From positions 1 through 6,702 of the forward strand of contig CAMYBO010000071.1 in assembly GCA_947254045.1 (NCBI GenBank): a stretch of DNA of 6,702 nucleotides, in the 5' to 3' direction. Below are positions 1 to 4,910 of the stretch, piece by piece. The translations under genes were made by a program, and so were the position numbers. The first letter of the stretch is position 1, and the number at the start of each line of letters is the position of its first letter. The notes under the pieces are model-generated. The model saw only the letters and a program-made list of their open reading frames with translations. It searched no databases and was not told where the DNA came from. Source of the stretch: an uncultured Granulicatella sp. (GTDB lineage: Bacteria > Bacillota > Bacilli > Lactobacillales > Aerococcaceae).

Positions 1-40
1 GAATAAGAATAGTATATAGAAATAAAGAAGAGGTGCAAAC

Positions 41-583
41 ATGTTAGATAATTATATTGCAGAAGTAGTTGTCAGCAAGAAAGAATTAGAAGAAACAATC
101 GAAAAATTAGGGAAAACTTTAACAGCAGAATATCAAGATAAAAATCCATTAGTTATCTGTATTTTAAAGGGAGCTATTTTCTTTATGGCAGACCTTGTTC
201 GTGCAATGGATTGTGATTTAGAAGTGGATTTTATGGATGTATCTAGTTATGGTGATGCATTTGAATCTAGTGGTGAAGTTCGTATTTTGAAAGACTTAGA
301 TCAAAGTGTAAAAGACCGCCATGTATTAATTGTGGAAGATATTATTGATACAGGACGTACTTTAGCTCGTATTGTTGAGTTATTAAAACATCGTCAAGCA
401 GCAAGTGTTAAAATCGTAACATTATTAGATAAACAAGAACGTCGTGTTGTTGCAATTGATGCAGATTATGTTGGAGTAGAAGTTCCAAATAAATTTGTAG
501 TTGGCTACGGCTTAGATTACAAACAAGGATTAAGAAACTTACCATATATTGGAGTATTAAAACCAGAAGTGTATGAATCATAA
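41..583 (+). CDS. hpt: Hypoxanthine(-guanine) phosphoribosyltransferase
   Basis: A 180-residue cytoplasmic purine-salvage enzyme that joins hypoxanthine or guanine to PRPP, giving IMP or GMP. The type I phosphoribosyltransferase PRPP motif is intact at residues 95-107 (VLIVEDIIDTGRT), with E99, D100 and the likely catalytic D103. The LKG segment at 42-44 fits the pyrophosphate-binding loop, SSYG at 68-71 the mobile loop, and K151 with the following FVVGYGLDY the purine-binding region. Length is normal for the family and the gene looks complete. The ATG at 41 follows a purine-rich AGAGGTG Shine-Dalgarno site at a normal distance. In Bacillus and many Lactobacillales this gene lies between tilS and ftsH. 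Only 40 bases precede it here, so tilS cannot be seen. In B. subtilis the TilS and HprT proteins are reported to influence ftsH transcription, so the adjacency may matter. No clear terminator follows it, so read-through into ftsH is possible. Confidence 0.96.
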   Translation: MLDNYIAEVVVSKKELEETIEKLGKTLTAEYQDKNPLVICILKGAIFFMADLVRAMDCDLEVDFMDVSSYGDAFESSGEVRILKDLDQSVKDRHVLIVEDIIDTGRTLARIVELLKHRQAASVKIVTLLDKQERRVVAIDADYVGVEVPNKFVVGYGLDYKQGLRNLPYIGVLKPEVYES

Positions 584-600
584 GATTTGTTTAAGTTAAT

Positions 601-617
601 CATCAAAAATGGTCAAA
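601..617 (+). promoter_or_regulatory. Candidate CtsR operator upstream of ftsH
   Basis: CtsR, the class III heat-shock repressor of Firmicutes, binds the tandem heptads RGTCAAA-NAN-RGTCAAA. Here CATCAAA, AAT and GGTCAAA lie in exactly that arrangement: the first heptad matches 5 of 7, the spacer fits NAN and the second heptad matches 7 of 7. A third, weak heptad-like ATTTAAG follows after another NAN-type spacer at 621-627 (4 of 7). The site overlaps the proposed ftsH -35 box, where a repressor would block RNA polymerase. The ftsH gene of Lactobacillus plantarum has been reported as a CtsR target, which supports the reading. This is a motif match only. Confidence 0.45.
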
Positions 618-638
618 GACATTTAAGTGTGATACACT
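610..638 (+). promoter_or_regulatory. Candidate ftsH promoter with extended -10
   Basis: A -35-like TGGTCA (610-615; 4 of 6) is separated by 17 bases from TACACT (633-638; 4 of 6). The latter is preceded by the TG of an extended -10 (630-631). Start of transcription would be near 645, giving a leader of about 30 bases ending in AGGAGG (665-670), only four bases before the ATG. The element TGATACA recurs at 642-648, so a second overlapping -10 (TACAAC) is possible. The boxes are individually weak; the spacing, the TG and the overlap with a CtsR-like site are the main support. Confidence 0.42.
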
Positions 639-674
639 GTTTGATACAACAATCTATGAATTGTAGGAGGCAAA

Positions 675-2732
675 ATGAATAAAAATAATAATCGTCAAAT
701 ATTTCGTAATGGTTTAATGTATATCATGATTTTTGTGGCAATTGTTGGTTTAGTTTCTTGGTTTAATCAAGAATCTAATGGACAAACAACAGAAGTCAGC
801 TATACACAATTCGTTCAAGAATTGAAAAAAGGTGACATTAAAGAAATTAAAATGCAATATGCAAACTCCGTATATACTATTACCGGAGAATACAAAGAAG
901 TTAAAGAAAATTCAAATACATCCTCTAAAGGATTAGCTATTTTTGATAAGAGGTCTTCTAAAACTTCTAATTTCAAAACAACAGTTTTACCAAATGATAG
1001 CACTGTAACAGAAATTAATAACGCTGCACAACAAGCAGGAACTCAAATAACTACTCTTCCTGAAAGTCAATCAGGAATTTGGTTATCACTTTTCTTGCAA
1101 TTAGTTGTGCCATTAGGGATTTTTGGATTCTTAATGTTTAACTTATTATCTAGCCAAATGGGACAAGGTGGCCCACGTGGTGTGATGAACTTTGGTCGTT
1201 CGAAAGCTACAGATCAAAACAAACAGAAAGTAAAAGTTCGTTTCTCTGATGTAGCAGGAGCGGAAGAAGAAAAACAAGAATTAGTAGAAGTAGTAGAATT
1301 CTTAAAAGATCCTCGTAAATTTACAGCTCTTGGTGCACGTATTCCTGCAGGGGTGTTATTAGAAGGCCCTCCAGGGACAGGTAAAACTTTATTAGCAAAA
1401 GCAGTTGCTGGTGAAGCAAATGTTCCATTTTTCTCAATTTCAGGTTCTGAATTTGTGGAAATGTTCGTAGGTGTAGGGGCAAGCCGTGTTCGTGATTTAT
1501 TTGAAAATGCGAAGAAAAATGCTCCAGCTATTATCTTTATTGATGAAATTGATGCTGTTGGTCGTCAACGTGGTACTGGTATGGGTGGAGGTCACGATGA
1601 ACGTGAACAAACTCTGAACCAATTATTAGTTGAAATGGATGGTTTTGAAGGGACAGAAGGCGTTATCGTGATTGCTGCAACAAACCGTTCAGATGTATTA
1701 GATCCAGCTTTATTACGTCCAGGACGTTTTGACCGTCAAATTTTAGTAGGTCGTCCAGATGTTAAAGGACGTGAAGCAATTCTGAAAGTTCATGCTAGAA
1801 ATAAAAAATTAGCAAAAGAAGTGGACTTAAAAGTTATTGCTCAACAAACTCCAGGTTTTTCTGGTGCAGAATTAGAAAACTTATTAAATGAAGCTGCATT
1901 AGTAGCTGCAAGAAGAGATAAAACAGCGATTGACAAGTTAGATGTGGATGAAGCACATGACCGTGTCATTGCTGGTCCAGCGAAAAAAGATCGTGCAATT
2001 AGTGAAAAAGAACGTAAAATGGTTGCTTTCCACGAAGCTGGTCATACAATCGTTGGGATGGTATTAAGTGATGCACGTGTCGTTCATAAAGTGACAATTG
2101 TTCCTCGTGGGCGTGCAGGTGGATATGCGATTATGCTTCCAAAAGAAGATCGCTTCTTAATGACTAAAAAAGAATTATTCGAACAAGTGGTTGGTTTACT
2201 TGGTGGACGTGCTGCTGAAGAGTTTATCTTTAATGAGAAAACGACAGGAGCAAGTAATGATTTCGAGCAAGCAACAGGAATTGTTCGCAGTATGATTACA
2301 GAATACGGAATGTATGATGAATTAGGAACTGTTCAATATGAAGGAAATCATCAAGTTTTTATTGGACGTGACTATGGTCAAACAAAAGCTTATTCTGATC
2401 AAGTTGCATTTGAAATCGATAATGCAGTTCGCTCTATTATGAAAGAAGCTTATGCACAAGCCTTACAAATTTTAGAAGAACATAAAGATCAATTAACATT
2501 AATTGCTGAAAAATTACTAGAATTAGAAACTCTTGATGAACGCACGATTAAAGCATTATTCGAAACTGGAGAAATGCCTACTGAAGATGCTGAAGATGAG
2601 TATCCAAGTGAAGCAGAAGCAGCTAGTTTCGAAGAAGCTAAAAAAGCTTTAGCAAAACGTGAAGCATCAAAACAAGATGACTCTGAAGAAGAATCTGATT
2701 CAAAAAATAATTCAAAAAATGATTTAGAATAA
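675..2732 (+). CDS. ftsH: ATP-dependent zinc metalloprotease FtsH
   Basis: A 685-residue membrane-anchored AAA+ protease that unfolds and degrades misassembled membrane proteins and some regulators, working as a hexamer on the cytoplasmic face. In order: a first membrane helix at about residues 12-30, an outside domain to about 134, and a second helix at about 135-158. The AAA+ module follows, with Walker A GPPGTGKT at 231-238, the FVG pore loop at 264-266, Walker B IIFIDE at 286-291 and the second region of homology at about 334-354 with the LRPGRFDR arginine fingers. The peptidase domain carries the zinc site HEAGH at 453-457, with D529 in GASNDF as the probable third ligand. The last 50 or so residues are a strongly acidic, low-complexity tail, common in Gram-positive FtsH. 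All key residues are present. The ATG at 675 follows AGGAGG at a rather short distance of four bases; the next in-frame ATG would cut into the first helix. Confidence 0.98.
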   Translation: MNKNNNRQIFRNGLMYIMIFVAIVGLVSWFNQESNGQTTEVSYTQFVQELKKGDIKEIKMQYANSVYTITGEYKEVKENSNTSSKGLAIFDKRSSKTSNFKTTVLPNDSTVTEINNAAQQAGTQITTLPESQSGIWLSLFLQLVVPLGIFGFLMFNLLSSQMGQGGPRGVMNFGRSKATDQNKQKVKVRFSDVAGAEEEKQELVEVVEFLKDPRKFTALGARIPAGVLLEGPPGTGKTLLAKAVAGEANVPFFSISGSEFVEMFVGVGASRVRDLFENAKKNAPAIIFIDEIDAVGRQRGTGMGGGHDEREQTLNQLLVEMDGFEGTEGVIVIAATNRSDVLDPALLRPGRFDRQILVGRPDVKGREAILKVHARNKKLAKEVDLKVIAQQTPGFSGAELENLLNEAALVAARRDKTAIDKLDVDEAHDRVIAGPAKKDRAISEKERKMVAFHEAGHTIVGMVLSDARVVHKVTIVPRGRAGGYAIMLPKEDRFLMTKKELFEQVVGLLGGRAAEEFIFNEKTTGASNDFEQATGIVRSMITEYGMYDELGTVQYEGNHQVFIGRDYGQTKAYSDQVAFEIDNAVRSIMKEAYAQALQILEEHKDQLTLIAEKLLELETLDERTIKALFETGEMPTEDAEDEYPSEAEAASFEEAKKALAKREASKQDDSEEESDSKNNSKNDLE

Positions 2733-2749
2733 TGACAAGAAAGTGAGAA

Positions 2750-2785
2750 GGGAAAGTCAACGCTTTTCTTTCCCACTTTTCTTTT
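2750..2785 (+). terminator. Probable Rho-independent terminator after ftsH
   Basis: GGGAAAG (2750-2756) pairs perfectly with CTTTCCC (2768-2774) around an 11-base loop that can close further. A T-rich run (ACTTTTCTTTTA) follows directly. The flanking GTG at 2743-2745 could extend the stem with a bulge. It lies 17 bases after the ftsH stop. The stem is only moderately GC-rich, so it may be leaky. I see no clear promoter between it and hslO, so some read-through into hslO seems likely. Confidence 0.6.
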
Positions 2786-2808
2786 ATGAAGGAAAGAAGG
2801 AATGAAGA

Positions 2809-3699
2809 ATGAAAGATCATTTATTAAAAGTATTAGCTTTTAATGATGAAGTTAAAGCAGTTGCCATTGTAGCGACTGAAGCAGTATCGCAAGCGCAAAA
2901 ACGTCATGATACTTGGAGTGCAGCTACAGCAGCATTAGGTCGTACGATGATTGGGACGCAATTATTAGCGACAAGTTTAAAAGGGAAAGAAAAAATTACG
3001 GTTCAAGTCAATGGAGATGGCCCTGGTGGGAAAATCATGGCGGAAGCAAATGGCTTAGGTCAAATGAGAGGTTATATTTCAAATCCCCATGTTAGCTTAC
3101 CTTTAAATGAAAAAGGAAAATTAGATGTGCGTGGCGTTGTGGGCACTAACGGGACGATTACCGTTATTAAAGATTTACAAATGAAAGAACCTTTTTCTGG
3201 CCAAATTCCAATTGTAGATGGTGAATTAGGAATGGACTTCACTTACTATTTAGCTGTTTCAGAACAAATTAATGGGGCAGTTGGAGTGTCTGTATTAGTA
3301 AATCCGGATGAATCGGTTCGTGCTGCAGGAGGATTTATGATTCAATTACTTCCTGGAGCTAGTGAAGAAACAATTGTAGAAATTGAAAGACGTATTAGTG
3401 AAATGCCTCTTGTTTCAAAATTGATTGATCAACAAGAAGAACCAATTGATTTATTAAATCGTTTATTAGGAAAAGAAAATATTAAAGTGTTAGAAGAATT
3501 ACCTGTCGAATTTCGTTGTCCATGTACAAGAGAAAGATTTAGTGCGGGATTATTATCAATTGGGGTAGAAGACTTACAACATTTAATTGATGAAGATCAT
3601 GGTGCAGAAATTGTTTGTCATTTTTGTGGTGAGAAGTATCAATTTACTGAAGAAGATTTAAATGGATTAATTGAAGAAATTAAAGCTCAAAATAAATAG
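2809..3699 (+). CDS. hslO: Hsp33 redox-regulated molecular chaperone
   Basis: A 296-residue cytoplasmic holdase chaperone that is inactive when reduced and zinc-bound. It becomes active when oxidative stress, with heat or bleach-type oxidants, forms disulfides. The C-terminal redox switch is intact: a CxC pair at C237 and C239 (CPCTRERF) and a CxxC pair at C270 and C273 (CHFC), the four thiols that bind zinc. The N-terminal part has the family's core, including DTWSAATAALGRT at 34-46 and the glycine-rich NGDGPGGK segment at 68-75. Length is normal for the family. The ATG at 2809 sits seven bases after an AAGGA core (2797-2801). An upstream ATG at 2802 is in another frame. It lies 76 bases after ftsH, a conserved neighbour in Firmicutes. 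In many Lactobacillales the next genes are cysK, dusB or lysS; here a sugar kinase follows instead. Confidence 0.97.
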   Translation: MKDHLLKVLAFNDEVKAVAIVATEAVSQAQKRHDTWSAATAALGRTMIGTQLLATSLKGKEKITVQVNGDGPGGKIMAEANGLGQMRGYISNPHVSLPLNEKGKLDVRGVVGTNGTITVIKDLQMKEPFSGQIPIVDGELGMDFTYYLAVSEQINGAVGVSVLVNPDESVRAAGGFMIQLLPGASEETIVEIERRISEMPLVSKLIDQQEEPIDLLNRLLGKENIKVLEELPVEFRCPCTRERFSAGLLSIGVEDLQHLIDEDHGAEIVCHFCGEKYQFTEEDLNGLIEEIKAQNK

Positions 3700-3738
3700 T
3701 GAATTTAGAAAGTCTTTTCTTTTATTTAAAAAATTACA

Positions 3739-3767
3739 TTGCAAAAAACTTCAAACAGGTCTACAAT
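3739..3767 (+). promoter_or_regulatory. Sigma-A type promoter of the ROK kinase gene
   Basis: TTGCAA (3739-3744; 4 of 6, keeping the TTG) is spaced 17 bases from TACAAT (3762-3767; 5 of 6). Predicted start of transcription is near 3774, leaving a leader of about 28 bases before the ATG at 3802. This shows the kinase is probably its own transcription unit and not only a read-through partner of hslO. The TTG of this -35 box is also the first possible start codon of the open frame, and should not be taken as a translation start. Confidence 0.6.
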
Positions 3768-3772
3768 AACGA

Positions 3773-3786
3773 TGAAAACGATTAAA
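3773..3786 (+). promoter_or_regulatory. Candidate cre site (CcpA binding) at the kinase transcription start
   Basis: TGAAAACGATTAAA matches the catabolite-responsive element TGWAANCGNTNWCA at every position except the thirteenth (A for C). It covers the predicted +1 to about +13 of the kinase promoter. CcpA with HPr-Ser-P bound at such a place normally represses in the presence of preferred sugars. A sugar kinase is a typical target. The match is by eye; AT-rich DNA gives chance near-matches, but the position relative to the promoter makes this one credible. Confidence 0.55.
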
Positions 3787-3796
3787 AAAGGAGAGG
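3787..3796 (+). promoter_or_regulatory. Ribosome binding site that fixes the kinase start
   Basis: AAAGGAGAGG lies with its GGAG core ending eight bases before the ATG at 3802. It decides the start: the frame stays open for 21 further codons upstream, but no upstream start has a comparable site, and the frame runs back into the promoter. Confidence 0.85.
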
Positions 3797-3801
3797 TTTT
3801 A

Positions 3802-4689
3802 ATGAAACAATCGATTGGTGTTGATATTGGGGGAACAAAAGTAGCAGTTGCTATTATTAATGAAAAGGGAGAAATCGTAAGCCGTAGACAAGCACCTAGT
3901 GAAGTTGAAAGTGCTGAAAGTTTATTTGAACAAGTTGTTCGATTAATTAATGAAGAGTTAAATGAACATCCATTTTCAATCCAAGAGTTGGAAGGGATTG
4001 GAATTGGTTTGCCAGGGAAAGTAGATGTAGAGAATGGAGTAGCCGTTTTCCAAAACAATATTCCATGGCCTAATTTCCCAATTGTTAAAAGATTACAAGA
4101 AGTTTATGGCAGTATTCAAGTAAAAATTGATAATGATGTAAAAGTTGCTGCCTATGCAGAATATCGTCTTCAAAATTTAACAGAAAAAGAAATGTTTGCG
4201 TATGTCACTTTATCAACAGGAATTGCAGCAACGAATATTGTTCATAATGAAATTCTTAGAGGATCAGGTTTCTCAGGTGAAATTGGATTTATTCCAGTTC
4301 ATTTCTTTGGTCAATGGATGAGCTTGGAAGAAGCTTGTTCAGGGGTAGGGATTCAAAAGAAAGCTCAAGAATTATATCAAGATACTTCTGTGGCCACTAA
4401 AGATGTGTTTGAAAGATGGCGTCAAGATGATGCAATAGCTACAGATATTATTCGACAAGCTGCGAGCGGAATAGCAAGTAGTTTACATGCGATGATCTGC
4501 TTATTAGATCCACATGTGATTGTATTTGGAGGAAGTGTATCGAATTATAATCCGGACTATATTGAATTAGTTAAAGAAATTTTAGAGACTCGTTTGCATG
4601 CTGAGCAAAAACATGTATTAAAACGTACAGTTACATCTACGATTAAAGGTGATAATGGAATTATCGGTGCGGGATTATTAGTTTTATAG
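3802..4689 (+). CDS. ROK-family sugar kinase, zinc-motif-less (substrate unknown)
   Basis: A 295-residue cytoplasmic protein of the ROK (repressor, ORF, kinase) family, without the N-terminal DNA-binding domain of ROK repressors. It probably phosphorylates a hexose or amino sugar with ATP. Seen: the phosphate loop DIGGTK at 8-13, the DND segment at 110-112 with D112 as likely catalytic base, the substrate-side FSGEIG with E160, an ExxxSG-like EEACSG at 176-181 and VFGGSVS at 241-247. Two features are unusual. The ROK zinc motif is absent: F163 replaces the histidine after GEIG, and there is no CxCGxxGC cluster. The normally glycine-rich GTGIGGG loop reads STGIAATNI (138-146). Glucokinase is therefore not assured; fructokinase, beta-glucoside kinase or N-acetylmannosamine kinase activity, or reduced activity, are alternatives. 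The gene has its own promoter, cre site and terminator. I chose the ATG at 3802 because of its ribosome binding site. Confidence 0.88.
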   Translation: MKQSIGVDIGGTKVAVAIINEKGEIVSRRQAPSEVESAESLFEQVVRLINEELNEHPFSIQELEGIGIGLPGKVDVENGVAVFQNNIPWPNFPIVKRLQEVYGSIQVKIDNDVKVAAYAEYRLQNLTEKEMFAYVTLSTGIAATNIVHNEILRGSGFSGEIGFIPVHFFGQWMSLEEACSGVGIQKKAQELYQDTSVATKDVFERWRQDDAIATDIIRQAASGIASSLHAMICLLDPHVIVFGGSVSNYNPDYIELVKEILETRLHAEQKHVLKRTVTSTIKGDNGIIGAGLLVL

Positions 4690-4695
4690 AAGATG

Positions 4696-4730
4696 AAAGG
4701 TTGGAAGTTTTCTCCAACCTTTTTATTTGT
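4696..4730 (+). terminator. Rho-independent terminator of the kinase gene
   Basis: A perfect 10-bp stem, AAAGGTTGGA (4696-4705) with TCCAACCTTT (4713-4722), closes a 7-base loop and runs into TTATTTGTTT. It begins six bases after the kinase stop codon. This is the clearest terminator in the window and isolates the kinase from the dlt genes. Confidence 0.9.
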
Positions 4731-4757
4731 TTAAAAAAAGATGAGAGTTTAAAGAGG

Positions 4758-4780
4758 AAATTCTAATATGTGAAGAATTT
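4758..4780. repeat. Inverted repeat of unknown role in the kinase-dltA gap
   Basis: AAATTCT (4758-4764) and AGAATTT (4774-4780) are perfect 7-base inverted arms around 9 bases. They lie about 45 bases upstream of the dlt -35 box. In such AT-rich DNA this may be chance. I see no other gene or RNA in the 221-bp gap apart from the terminator, the dlt promoter region and this repeat. Confidence 0.25.
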
Positions 4781-4820
4781 TAGTATTTTCCCTTATAAAA
4801 GTGTGCTATTTTAAGGATTA

Positions 4821-4837
4821 AGATTTTCAGAAAATCT
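4821..4837. promoter_or_regulatory. Candidate CodY box over the dlt -35 element
   Basis: A perfect 17-base palindrome, AGATTTTC-A-GAAAATCT. Its central 15 bases (4822-4836) match the CodY consensus AATTTTCWGAAAATT at 13 of 15 positions, with only the two end bases differing. CodY is the GTP- and branched-chain-amino-acid-sensing repressor of low-GC Gram-positives. The palindrome covers the proposed -35 hexamer (4824-4829), so a bound protein would block polymerase. No other clear CodY-like match was noticed in the gaps between genes. Confidence 0.6.
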
Positions 4838-4852
4838 ATAATATGGTATACT
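4824..4852 (+). promoter_or_regulatory. dlt operon promoter (extended -10)
   Basis: TTTTCA (4824-4829; 4 of 6) and TATACT (4847-4852; 5 of 6) are separated by 17 bases. TGG directly before the -10 supplies an extended -10 TG (4844-4845). Transcription would begin near 4859, leaving a leader of about 50 bases before dltA. A perfect TATAAT at 4837-4842 is an alternative -10 but has no matching -35. Confidence 0.6.
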
Positions 4853-4863
4853 TTTATTATGTG

Positions 4864-4883
4864 ACAGTTTAGACTTTGACTGT
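4864..4883 (+). repeat. Small inverted repeat in the dlt leader
   Basis: ACAGT (4864-4868) and ACTGT (4879-4883) form a 5-base hairpin with a 10-base loop just after the predicted transcription start. It has no U-tract and is too small to be a terminator. It might be an operator or a weak mRNA stem near the 5' end. The function is unknown and it may be chance. Confidence 0.25.
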
Positions 4884-4910
4884 GAGACGATTAGATGATA
4901 AAGAAGGGAA

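Noticed and set aside
815..1003. Open frame on the - strand inside ftsH
   Set aside because: It lies wholly within a certain gene, has no ribosome binding site and encodes no recognisable protein. It is a composition shadow.
2489..2820. Two overlapping open frames on the - strand at the end of ftsH
   Set aside because: The serine-rich composition is the antisense image of the acidic GAA/GAT-rich FtsH tail, and the second overlaps the terminator. No sign of real coding.
2913..3095. Short + strand frame inside hslO
   Set aside because: Out-of-frame shadow of a well-supported Hsp33 gene, with no start signal.
3707..3720. Hairpin AGAAA/TTTCT followed by TTTATTT after hslO as a terminator
   Set aside because: Only five mostly A-T pairs; such a stem is expected by chance in this AT-rich DNA.
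3726..4058. Open frame on the - strand across the kinase start
   Set aside because: Antisense to conserved ROK motifs and to the promoter; no family resemblance.
4810..4822. TTTAAG and ATTAAG direct repeat resembling a CiaR site, which would suit a dlt promoter
   Set aside because: CiaR sites need five bases between the hexamers; here there is one. The half-sites fit but the spacing does not.
4837..4842. Perfect TATAAT upstream of dltA as the main -10
   Set aside because: No -35-like hexamer at 15-19 bases upstream. TATACT at 4847 has a better set of elements. Kept only as an alternative.
4882..4895. CGATTAGA in the dlt leader as a second cre site
   Set aside because: The left half does not match TGWAA when aligned on the central CG.
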